From Lutraria lutraria (taxonomy: Eukaryota; Mollusca; Bivalvia; Venerida; Mactridae), in NCBI GenBank assembly GCA_964023205.1, contig OZ026833.1, positions 37,054,366 to 37,118,365 on the forward strand: a stretch of DNA of 64,000 bases. The letters are read 5' to 3'. The translations under genes and the position numbers were made by a program. The notes under the pieces are model-generated. The model worked only from the letters and a program-made list of their open reading frames with translations. It searched no databases and was not told the origin of the DNA. Positions within the stretch are counted from its first letter, which is position 1. Every line of letters begins with the position of its first letter. Below are positions 31,801-38,284 of the stretch, piece after piece.

Positions 31801-32666
31801 ACTTGAAAATGAAACAAGAGGCTAGTGGATATCCTCCAGGGGTGGCTACGGAAGAGGCTCAAGATAAATTTAAACAAGATTATTTTGAAGCAGAAGGAAT
31901 TCGTTTGCAACAGGTGGAGAAAAATCCAGGAAAACGAGCTTTTGCCAAAACCATGCTGAATTGTCTCTGGGGTAAAAATGCTCAAACTAACCTCTTGCCT
32001 AAAACAGAGTATGTTCATCGATTGGACCAGTTCTACGGAATACTGAACGATCCTAAAAAGTCTGTGAAATATGCAGAGTGTTTTGATCATGATGAATTCG
32101 TGTTAATGAATTACACTGATGAATCGGACAAAGCAGACCCTCATTCATCAGCCAATCCTGTGGTGGCTTCATTTGTGACGGCTTATGCTCGATTAGAACT
32201 GTACAAAGTGCTTGAACCTCTAGGAAAGAGAGTACTGTATTTTGACACAGACAGTTGTATGTACATTCATGACCCTGATGGCTATAATGTTCCTATTATC
32301 TCCAGTCGATTGGGAAAATGGACAGATGAGGTACCAAAGGGTCGTATTGTGAGATATGTCGCTTTAGGTCCAAAGAACTATGGCTATGAATACATTGAAA
32401 ACGGTGAACTCCATCAAAAATGCAAAGTGAAAGGCATTACGTTAGACTACAATGCCACTCAACAAGTGAATTTCAATACGATGGTGGATTGTGTGAAAGA
32501 CAGACATCATTATTCGACCGTAGTTGAATATGCTTCTCGGATTAAACGTCATAAGGACAGAACCGTGACCAGTGAGAAACAAGTCAAAACATTTCGTTCG
32601 GTGTATACCAAACGTATTGTGGTCGAGAATCATATGACTGTGCCTTATGGTTATCTACATGACTGA
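28875..32666 (+). CDS. polB: Protein-primed family B DNA polymerase
   Basis: 1263 aa, counted from the ATG 36 nt after the TATA box (an upstream GTG or ATG in frame would precede the TATA). N-terminal 1-300: basic, with an OTU-like Cys protease arrangement (KDSMC, C177; NHYD, H282), then Cys-rich zinc-binding segments (about 299-403). Exonuclease: ExoI FFDFE (D424, E426), ExoII AHNAQGYD (about 496-503), ExoIII YCQSD (622-626). A Vsr-like endonuclease-type insert follows (YVDGYC...YEFMGCWYHGC, 723-745). Polymerase motifs: A DICSLYP (846-852), B KTMLNCLWGK (1025-1034), C DTDS (1124-1127), and thumb KNY (1167-1169). All catalytic residues are present. It replicates the linear element from its ends using a terminal protein. 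Confidence 0.98.
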   Translation: MSDTDSTSGEDEPPTKRSKVEPVRDYYDIQSRMERKSRKFKTQSKVYDVTFQPYNQSFEFTNRLFNDMMDQLYKRCEVRSNDRVRVSILHPDLDFGIHVPFNRASRISGDTLLDEIERVAQSNRQFKIHDGAAQMEITHIAMPQGSGKKTFKAPNLSSMRKSKTSVVCIDNSKDSMCLARSIVVGRCKVDENQTPEWKKRWGLIRQSKKNLQKYEAEALLKQVGISSDQSCGIEEYQKLQDYIYPSYVIKIHPQHYGSELLFKPPAMTEKSRVIHIFHHDNHYDCIVSITGFLGRSYYCEWCDVGYDHREGHQCSHICQCYAHTLCPAGQSIRCPDCRRLFQSQACFDNHKTKTGKQRKTICESVWNCKKCGQKVIETKRSHVCPGTKKCRCCKAIVGPDHDCYIPTYEPPNRKQPEVPFIFFDFECRFDSGEHIPNFCVAQRACGDCMCKSVKTPCEYCEEVNEARQMTFRGENTLQQFCTWLFLPTHRGSTVIAHNAQGYDAQFILRYVVTQGTAKPQLIMNGSKIIQLRVHGIRMIDSLSFLSMPLSYFPNTFGLTELAKGWFPFYANTLAYQDYVGPYLPLHFYKPDSMKPERREEFLTWYNERKGDVFDFQKEMEKYCQSDVDILRRGCGEFRQQLLESDQIDPFTEATTLAQVCNKAWRKNSMPPHSLAVISDAGYPNKTRYSMKGIRWLQMMAVTEEIHIRHALNNKGEVKIGPYYVDGYCQETNTVYEFMGCWYHGCPTCFPNRSTINPYTLRSMQQAYHDTYKRLESLKEQGYPVVVMWECEFDQRCQKDPTYKTRVERFYHGQEPIQPREALFGGRTNAVRLYHEVDNDQEIKYVDICSLYPYVNKYRAYPIGHPVIMSQEQIDQQHIEKYKGLIKCRVLPPQDLWMPVLPIHCNSKMVFTLCRTCAEKEMDYCTHSPYERFLYGTWTHVELAKAIALGYQVSKVYHVWHWDEWSTDVYRQYIDKYLKMKQEASGYPPGVATEEAQDKFKQDYFEAEGIRLQQVEKNPGKRAFAKTMLNCLWGKNAQTNLLPKTEYVHRLDQFYGILNDPKKSVKYAECFDHDEFVLMNYTDESDKADPHSSANPVVASFVTAYARLELYKVLEPLGKRVLYFDTDSCMYIHDPDGYNVPIISSRLGKWTDEVPKGRIVRYVALGPKNYGYEYIENGELHQKCKVKGITLDYNATQQVNFNTMVDCVKDRHHYSTVVEYASRIKRHKDRTVTSEKQVKTFRSVYTKRIVVENHMTVPYGYLHD

Positions 32667-32675
32667 CCTTGACCT
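32664..32675. promoter_or_regulatory. Nuclear-receptor-type direct repeat TGACCTTGACCT
   Basis: Overlaps the polB stop codon and precedes the next gene by 9 bp. Same motif as at 26595-26606 and in the polB promoter. No clear TATA follows, so function is uncertain. Confidence 0.35.
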
Positions 32676-32683
32676 TTTAGGTA

Positions 32684-33352
32684 ATGACTAGAACAAGTCA
32701 TCTAAAATTCATTATTCATAAAGACATGGATTGGATACCCTTACTACCGATAGAGCTGAGACTTAAAATTTATCGTTATGTCATATGGGCTAACGCTAAA
32801 ACATGGAAGATGGAGTTAGTGCACACATGGGCTACTCATAATGCTATACATAGCTTACAACATACAAATCATCGACGGATAGAGAGACTGTTGAAGGATG
32901 TAGGTGATCGCCAGGACTTGTCATTCAACCAAAAATTACCGATTCTACGAAAACTGAATGTGGTACAACAAAGCTTAGATCGTATGTTATCTACGACATG
33001 GGATTTTTTAATCCACGATGCTAATTTGAGCGACGTATCTGCCTTAGCTAACAATTTTCGTTCTACCCCCAATGTGATATGGTTCAGTATGGCTGAAGAG
33101 GACAATGGGAGATCTCACCCCGGATGGCGTCCGTATTCACAGTTTAAAATACGTGGTATCATGGTATTTAAGAGACAGGTACCGTTCACTCATGTTATTC
33201 ATATTCTACAGTATCGTGCCGTGTTCTATAAATTAAGGCATCGCTTAAGAGAAGTCAGAGACGAGATTGAAGCCGTTCATGCGAATCGACCTAGAATAGT
33301 GATTTGTTCAGGAAATATTCAATTATGGTTAAACCATCTAGACGATTTATAA
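32684..33352 (+). CDS. F-box-like protein
   Basis: 222 aa from 32684; the Met at 32726 is an alternative start that would place the motif at the very N-terminus. Residues 15-34 (MDWIPLLPIELRLKIYRYVI) fit the F-box core pattern L-P-x-E-[IL]-x-x-K-I, the Skp1-binding part of SCF ubiquitin ligases. The rest (Trp- and His-rich, with a basic C-terminus) has no recognised repeats such as LRR, WD or ankyrin. If correct, it could direct host ubiquitin ligase to a target. This rests on one motif, so function is tentative. It begins 17 bp after polB. Confidence 0.65.
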   Translation: MTRTSHLKFIIHKDMDWIPLLPIELRLKIYRYVIWANAKTWKMELVHTWATHNAIHSLQHTNHRRIERLLKDVGDRQDLSFNQKLPILRKLNVVQQSLDRMLSTTWDFLIHDANLSDVSALANNFRSTPNVIWFSMAEEDNGRSHPGWRPYSQFKIRGIMVFKRQVPFTHVIHILQYRAVFYKLRHRLREVRDEIEAVHANRPRIVICSGNIQLWLNHLDDL

Positions 33353-33612
33353 GTTTATATTACATTTTGGATTTTGAGCTGTATACGGATACGTTATACA
33401 GTATTGTACAAGATGACCTTGTCAAGGTCAAGGACATTCGCGCGTGGATTCTGAACCCTCACACGTTTGAACTATTTAGACAGATGATTCGTGATGCTAT
33501 GATCAGTGCACACTTAGACTTGAAAGCTATCCATCGAGACGATTGGAATACTTATGTATGTAACGATAGAGTGATTCACACGATTCAAGAATGGAACAGT
33601 TTGATATTATGA
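33325..33612 (+). CDS. Small protein, paralogue of the next gene
   Basis: 95 aa from ATG 33325, overlapping the upstream gene by 28 bp. The central part follows the pattern W-[IL]-x(4-7)-P-x-x-F-x(n)-L-x(4-6)-D-W-x(3)-V-x-N-D-x-V, also present in the protein at 33591-33953, so the two look like diverged tandem duplicates. No known domain. The DNA includes TGACCTTGTCAAGGTCA (33414-33430), a near-perfect palindrome of receptor half-sites within the coding sequence. Confidence 0.6.
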   Translation: MVKPSRRFISLYYILDFELYTDTLYSIVQDDLVKVKDIRAWILNPHTFELFRQMIRDAMISAHLDLKAIHRDDWNTYVCNDRVIHTIQEWNSLIL

Positions 33613-33953
33613 ACCATACCCTGTTGAGAAAAGCATTGGTATTTGCTTATCGTATGAAGATACCTGAAGGTCATCATTCTCTGGAATGGATTCGACAACA
33701 GTTGAGTACACCAGACATGTTTGAAGAAATGAAACATGGACTTCATGTGATGAATTCATTTTATAAACAATCAGTACCCATGGACTTGAGTGAAACGGAT
33801 TGGTTCAAACAGGTGGTGAACAATGACTCTGTGTTAACATTTCTGAGTCAATTTGGACATTCAGAATGTGTGTTTGAATTTTCTGACAAACTGTTGTTAC
33901 CCTTACATGACATGTGTTGTTCTTGTTGTGATTATTCTTGTACTCATACATAA
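33591..33953 (+). CDS. Small protein, paralogue of the previous gene
   Basis: 120 aa, starting 22 bp before the end of the preceding gene. It shares the W-I...P-x-x-F...DW...V-NND-x-V pattern (residues about 32-86) with the upstream protein and ends in a Cys-rich tail (MCCSCCDYSC, 108-117). No known domain. Followed by an AATAAA signal at about 33968. Confidence 0.6.
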   Translation: MEQFDIMNHTLLRKALVFAYRMKIPEGHHSLEWIRQQLSTPDMFEEMKHGLHVMNSFYKQSVPMDLSETDWFKQVVNNDSVLTFLSQFGHSECVFEFSDKLLLPLHDMCCSCCDYSCTHT

Positions 33954-33966
33954 ACTTGTTATACAA

Positions 33967-33979
33967 ATAAATAAAATGT
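33967..33979 (+). terminator. Overlapping AATAAA poly(A) signals / AT box
   Basis: 'aataaataaaatg' contains two AATAAA hexamers 15-20 nt after the stop at 33953. The same AT-rich stretch lies 45-50 nt before the ATPase ATG and could double as a TATA-like element for it. Confidence 0.5.
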
Positions 33980-34015
33980 TTTTCTTCCAATAGTGTTAGT
34001 TGTGATTTTCACGTC

Positions 34016-34663
34016 ATGGAGTCCAGTTTACTTTTTAAGCATCCTTGCAATATGTTTATCGCAGGCCCTAGTGGCTCTGGTAAAACACAATTCGTAAAAA
34101 AGGTGTTGGAATACAAATCAGATTTGTTTCAAGTAGTACCTGAGCGTATTGTATGGTGTTACAAAGAATGGCAAGTAGCCTATGCACAATTACAAGAACA
34201 AGAACCTAGTATTCGGTTCATACAGGGGATACCTGACGAGGATGAAGAGATAGTAGAGGATACATCCATTCCTCATTTAATTATATTTGATGACATGCTT
34301 GGTGATAAAGATGAAGAGAAAATCAAATTATGGTTTACACGAAAAGGTCACCATCGTAATGCTAGTGTGATCTACATTACACAAAACATGTTTCAACAAT
34401 CGAAAGCCAGTCGTACCCTGAGTTTAAATGCACATTACATGATCTTATTTCAAAACACAAGAGATAAAGGACAAATCAAAGTGTTGGCGAATCAAATTCA
34501 ATTGCCACACTTGTTACCCGCTTATCAAGATGCTATCTCTACACCTCATGGGTATTTAGTGATTGACTTTCACCCTCAAACACCAGACAGTTATCGGTTA
34601 AGAACAGATATTTTTCATCACTGGATCACTGGAGAAAAACGTGGGCCAGTTGTGTATATATAA
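34016..34663 (+). CDS. DNA-packaging ATPase (FtsK/HerA-A32 type)
   Basis: 215 aa. Walker A GPSGSGKT at residues 17-24, Walker B HLIIFDDM at 87-94, and a sensor-like YITQNMF at 120-126, followed by 'SLNAHYMILFQNTRDK', the conserved C-terminal region of Polinton and virophage packaging ATPases. Its length matches the family (about 200-250 aa). It pumps the linear genome into the procapsid. It opens the plus-strand morphogenesis block. Confidence 0.95.
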   Translation: MESSLLFKHPCNMFIAGPSGSGKTQFVKKVLEYKSDLFQVVPERIVWCYKEWQVAYAQLQEQEPSIRFIQGIPDEDEEIVEDTSIPHLIIFDDMLGDKDEEKIKLWFTRKGHHRNASVIYITQNMFQQSKASRTLSLNAHYMILFQNTRDKGQIKVLANQIQLPHLLPAYQDAISTPHGYLVIDFHPQTPDSYRLRTDIFHHWITGEKRGPVVYI

Positions 34664-34664
34664 A
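34655..34664 (+). promoter_or_regulatory. TATA box (TATATATAAA)
   Basis: Overlaps the stop codon of the ATPase and lies 43 nt before the ATG at 34698, the same spacing as at three other genes in the element. Confidence 0.55.
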
Positions 34665-34697
34665 CATCGTTTACTCATATAAGATCATTCAGTCATC

Positions 34698-35807
34698 ATG
34701 TCAGCCACAGCCATAGCTCAATCGTTAGAACATTTGGGTCAGGAACGAGACCCTACTGTACGGGAGCAAATGCTACGGTCTGGATTAAAAGAAATGCTCA
34801 AGTGGTTCACCTTAGCAGCAAAGGTGATTTTAAAAAAGAAAATTGTGCTACCTAAACAAACACAAAACTTTATGCAAAAACATCAGCATGAATTAGAGCA
34901 GCTGGGAGATGATCAAGTGGACATGGATACTAAACGTCAACTCATATTGAAACCAGGAGGAGGTGGATTTCTTGGTGGAGTCATGATACGAAGTTTACTC
35001 CGATGGAATGGTCAAAAGACGATTCGTAAATTTGTAAAATCTCCAGCTAAAAGAAAAGCGCCTGCTAGAAAACCTAGAAAATCTCCAGCTAAAAGAAAAT
35101 CGCCTGCTAGAAAACCTAGAAAAGCTCCAGCTAAAAAAGCTAGAAAATCGCCTGCCAAGATCAATGAACGTTTTATTACTCTCCGTCGTCGAAAGCAAAC
35201 CACTTCAACACCCTCTATGGCTGTAACTCCAATCAGTAAGTTACAATGGTCTCCTATCAGTCCTGTGAGTAGTTTGAACTTTAGCTCATCTAGAAATTCA
35301 TCTAAAAGCTCATCTCAAAATTCTTCTAGAAGTGGATCAAACAGTTTATCTAAAAGTTTAAGAAGTTTATCAAGAAGTGGACCAAGCAGTTTATCAAGAA
35401 GTGGACCAAGCAGTTTGAGTTATTCAAGCAGTGGGCCAAGCAGTTCATCTAGAAGTGGACCAAGCAGTTTGAGTTATTCAAGCAGTGGGCCAAGCAGTTC
35501 ATCTAGAAGTGGACCAAGCAGCTTCAGTTCGCCAAGTAGTTATTCAACCAGTGGGCCAAGCAGTTATTCAACCAGTGGGTCAAGTAGTTTTAGCACACCT
35601 AGGAGTTCATCCAGCAGATCATCTAGTAGATCATCTCCCAGTTCAAGAAGTTCACCAGACACTCCATTGTGCCGTTTTTCACCCCTATCCTTATCTACCT
35701 TATCAAGACAGGCTGTCTTGAAACCCCTTTTGAGACATCGTATTCACCTGATGAGACAGGGCCCTATGAATCCAGCTTCAAGACAAGCCTTTGATGCTTT
35801 AGTATAA
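34698..35807 (+). CDS. Basic core-like protein with GG motif and Ser-rich tail
   Basis: 369 aa. Residues 24-100 form a domain shared with the neighbour at 35846 (KEM..., then ...LKPGGGGFLGG at 84-94). Residues 113-154 are Lys/Arg/Ala/Pro repeats of the SPAKRK and APARKPRK type, as in histone H1, protamines and adenovirus core proteins. Residues about 190-340 are Ser-rich (SGPSS repeats, SSRS), resembling phospho-regulated RS-like tails. Likely virion core protein condensing DNA, possibly processed near the Gly-rich motif by the viral protease; the strict protease consensus is not met there. Low-complexity DNA repeats may vary in length between copies. Confidence 0.75.
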   Translation: MSATAIAQSLEHLGQERDPTVREQMLRSGLKEMLKWFTLAAKVILKKKIVLPKQTQNFMQKHQHELEQLGDDQVDMDTKRQLILKPGGGGFLGGVMIRSLLRWNGQKTIRKFVKSPAKRKAPARKPRKSPAKRKSPARKPRKAPAKKARKSPAKINERFITLRRRKQTTSTPSMAVTPISKLQWSPISPVSSLNFSSSRNSSKSSSQNSSRSGSNSLSKSLRSLSRSGPSSLSRSGPSSLSYSSSGPSSSSRSGPSSLSYSSSGPSSSSRSGPSSFSSPSSYSTSGPSSYSTSGSSSFSTPRSSSSRSSSRSSPSSRSSPDTPLCRFSPLSLSTLSRQAVLKPLLRHRIHLMRQGPMNPASRQAFDALV

Positions 35808-35810
35808 AAG
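35803..35810 (+). promoter_or_regulatory. TATA box (TATAAAAG)
   Basis: Overlaps the stop codon of the core-like gene and lies 43 nt before the ATG at 35846. It is the last clear TATA before the tightly packed block that runs to 41829, so it may drive several of those genes. Confidence 0.6.
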
Positions 35811-35845
35811 CTGTGAAGAAGTAAAAACAGGTATTATTTGACATA

Positions 35846-36217
35846 ATGGCACCAAAGAGACCACTCCTGCATAAATACGGACATCTGGTTTTGGGTTTAA
35901 CTCAAGCCCCAGATGGGTTAAGAAGAAAGATGATACATGGAGCATCTAAAGAAATGATTCAATGTGTGTCAGAATGCTGTCAGAATGTTTTAAAAGGCAA
36001 TGTTGCCTTATCCCCCTCTCAAAAGCAAAGGTTGAAGTCCAAGCGTCAACATCTCCGCACTTTAGCAGATAAAAGAGTATCCATTCAAAAAAAGAAACGT
36101 GTGTTGAATCAAAAAGGAGGATTATTTCCATTACTGGCTCTTGCTCCAATCATTGCTAAAGCTGTTGCTGCAGGAGCACTCAGTGGAGGTGTTGCCACAC
36201 TGGTGAAAAAGCTATGA
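35846..36217 (+). CDS. Small GG-motif protein with hydrophobic C-terminal peptide
   Basis: 123 aa. Residues 28-92 align without gaps to 28-86 of the preceding protein (KEM at 35-37, Lys-rich Q-K-K-K-R at 81-85). It then reads QKGGLFPLLALAPIIAK, a pattern common in Maverick small capsid-associated proteins ('K-K-K-R-x-L-x-Q-K-G-G'). Adenain-type sites are visible at QKGG|L (89-92) and LSGG|V (112-115). Cleavage would release a hydrophobic, amphipathic peptide, suggesting a membrane-active virion component; that is inference. Its stop overlaps the next start as ATGA. Confidence 0.8.
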   Translation: MAPKRPLLHKYGHLVLGLTQAPDGLRRKMIHGASKEMIQCVSECCQNVLKGNVALSPSQKQRLKSKRQHLRTLADKRVSIQKKKRVLNQKGGLFPLLALAPIIAKAVAAGALSGGVATLVKKL

Positions 36218-36945
36218 AGAAAATGGCTATCGTCCCGTTCAAAATGCTAGAAGAGATGAATCGATGGAAAACAGAACAACGACCACGTTTACCTCCTCCC
36301 CCGCAAGTCAGTCAAACATCCGATTTACAGAAACAAATGGGAGACGTATTACAAAATGAATCGTTGTCTGAATCAGAAAAAGCACAACACTATGGGCAAG
36401 TCTTGCAAAAGTTTCAACTGTCACATCAAAAAGCACGTGAACCGGCTACTCTGGCTGCACCAGTTGCACCGGCTGCACCGGTTGTTCCAGCCGCTCAAGG
36501 GGCACAAGAGGCTCCTGCTACATTGACGGATCGGATTCTTGAAAGTGTTCCTACTACCATGCGTCGAAAAACTCAGCTTTTATTACACTTTCTACAAAAT
36601 CATCCCCACATGTCATGGAATGATCATGGGATGTTGGAATACCATGGAAAACCAATACAAGGATCCAACATTATTGATTTGGTCAATGATGTCATACGTC
36701 ATAGAAAAGGGTCGGAGCCTAGAGGATGGGAACAGTTTTCTAGTGGACTAAGAGATGTCAATGTACCACAAGAAGTGATAGGAAATAAACGGAGATGGTC
36801 ATGGATGCAAAAAGCAGACGATTCAGAGGAAGATGATGAATTTGATAGTTTTGTTGAGTCTCGTTCACCTTCACGGATGAAAGCAGAACCTATAAGTAAA
36901 CCTGTCAAACGGATGAAAGCAGAACCTAAGTGGGAAGCCTACTAG
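36214..36945 (+). CDS. Conserved Maverick structural-block protein, unknown function
   Basis: 243 aa. It begins KKMAIVPFKMLEEM, has a Pro/Ala-rich linker (about 80-103), then a folded domain (105-195) with RILESVPTTMRRKTQLLLHFL, a SWNDHGMLEYHGKPIQGSN segment and NVPQEVIGN. This series (K-K-M-x-[LI]-V-P start, G-S-N-I-x-D-L, N-V-P) is a recurrent feature of a protein in many animal Mavericks and adintoviruses. The tail carries two RMKAEP repeats and an acidic patch. Function unknown; position suggests virion assembly. ATGA overlap with the upstream gene. Confidence 0.8.
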   Translation: MKKMAIVPFKMLEEMNRWKTEQRPRLPPPPQVSQTSDLQKQMGDVLQNESLSESEKAQHYGQVLQKFQLSHQKAREPATLAAPVAPAAPVVPAAQGAQEAPATLTDRILESVPTTMRRKTQLLLHFLQNHPHMSWNDHGMLEYHGKPIQGSNIIDLVNDVIRHRKGSEPRGWEQFSSGLRDVNVPQEVIGNKRRWSWMQKADDSEEDDEFDSFVESRSPSRMKAEPISKPVKRMKAEPKWEAY

Positions 36946-36950
36946 ACAAC

Positions 36951-38024
36951 ATGAACAAAAAGGTAGACAGTCTGTTACATCAGATTTATTATGATCCCCA
37001 TCATCCGGCTGGTTTTGGTGGGGTAGAACGTCTTACTACAGCAGCTCGAACTCAACTGAAATCCATTACACCAAGTCAAGTGCGATCCTGGTTGAAGGGA
37101 CAAAAGACCTATACCCTGCACAAACCTATCCGTAGGGTATTCTCGAGACGGAAAACGATTGTGGGTGGTATTGATCATCAATGGCAAGCTGATTTGGCAG
37201 ACATGCAATCCTTGGCTCAGTACAACACCCCTTATCGATATGTGTTGTGTGTCATTGACGTGTTTTCAAAATATGCTTGGGTCGTTCCCCTCAAGGATAA
37301 AACGGGGCTCACATTGGTGGAAGCGTTTCGCTCTATTCTTAAAACGAGACAACCTAAAGCGTTGCAAACCGATAAAGGAACAGAATTCAAGAATCAAAGG
37401 TTTCAACAGTTTTTAGACAAAGTAGGGATTCATTATTTTACGACTGAAAACCCAGAAACGAAGGCTAGTATAGTGGAACGTTTTCAACGGACCTTAAAAT
37501 CACGCATGTGGAAATACTTTACGCATCATAAAACACGAAGATATATTCAGGTATTGCCTGATCTCGTGCATGCCTATAATCATCGTGTTCATCGTAGTAT
37601 ACAAATGGCACCCGTATCCGTGAATGAGAATAACGAATCTCAAGTGGCCTTGACCTTGTATGGAAAATCAAGAAAGAAAGCGTCGACGACCCTTCATGTG
37701 GGAGATATTGTTCGTATCAATAAAACAAAACGTACATTTGATAAAGGTTATCTACCCAACTGGACCACTGAACTGTTTAAAGTGATCCAAGTCAAAAAGA
37801 CCTCTCCTGCTACTGTGAAATTGACTGATTTAGACGGAGAACCCATACTGGGTTCGTTTTATTTCTCTGAAGTACAGGTTATAAAAGATGATGCTATCTA
37901 TGAAATTGAATCAGTGCTCGCCCATCGCCAGAGTAAGGTAGACGGAAGACGAGAAATTAAAGTGCATTGGAAAGGCTATCCTTCGAAATTTGACAGTTGG
38001 ATTCCCGAATCCCATCTCGTTTAG
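36951..38024 (+). CDS. Retroviral-type integrase with C-terminal chromodomain
   Basis: 357 aa from the ATG at 36951 (an earlier GTG at 36930 would overlap the previous gene). The catalytic core has D81 (WQADLADM), D141 (LQTDKGTEF) and E177 (ASIVERFQ), i.e. D-D-35-E. There is no obvious N-terminal HHCC zinc site; instead the 'HPAGFGGVERL' segment typical of Maverick integrases. An SH3-like region follows (about 245-310). The chromodomain at 316-357 keeps all three aromatic-cage residues (Y317, W340, Y343) seen in HP1-type readers of methylated H3 Lys9. The enzyme made the 6-bp duplication seen here; the chromodomain probably guides insertion to heterochromatin. Confidence 0.97.
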   Translation: MNKKVDSLLHQIYYDPHHPAGFGGVERLTTAARTQLKSITPSQVRSWLKGQKTYTLHKPIRRVFSRRKTIVGGIDHQWQADLADMQSLAQYNTPYRYVLCVIDVFSKYAWVVPLKDKTGLTLVEAFRSILKTRQPKALQTDKGTEFKNQRFQQFLDKVGIHYFTTENPETKASIVERFQRTLKSRMWKYFTHHKTRRYIQVLPDLVHAYNHRVHRSIQMAPVSVNENNESQVALTLYGKSRKKASTTLHVGDIVRINKTKRTFDKGYLPNWTTELFKVIQVKKTSPATVKLTDLDGEPILGSFYFSEVQVIKDDAIYEIESVLAHRQSKVDGRREIKVHWKGYPSKFDSWIPESHLV

Positions 38025-38038
38025 TTAATAAATACATC

Positions 38039-38284
38039 ATGTCTCAAGCTGATACGGCCAGTGTGGTAGTGACTGCCTCAGAGCAAGCCAAATTGTGTGA
38101 ACCCAAAAATAAGGTTACTTTTTTTGCACAAATTGTAGTGGTATTTATTATTATTACCGTATCGCTATTTAATTTGTGTTTTCAACGACCCGATCGAGAA
38201 TTGTGGCTTCTGCTTTTAAGTAGTTCTCTAGGTTATATTCTACCGAATCCCTCCTTGAAATTCAATAAACCTAAATCAACATGA
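38039..38284 (+). CDS. Small two-pass membrane protein
   Basis: 81 aa from the ATG at 38039. Hydrophobic segments at about 27-48 (VTFFAQIVVVFIIITVSLFN) and 54-68 (LWLLLLSSSLGYIL), followed by LPNPSLK. The 'S-S-x-L-G-Y-[IL]-L-P-N-P' ending recurs in small membrane proteins of animal Mavericks. Role unknown; a virion or exit-associated membrane protein is plausible. It lies between integrase and penton and its stop overlaps the next start (ATGA). Confidence 0.8.
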   Translation: MSQADTASVVVTASEQAKLCEPKNKVTFFAQIVVVFIIITVSLFNLCFQRPDRELWLLLLSSSLGYILPNPSLKFNKPKST

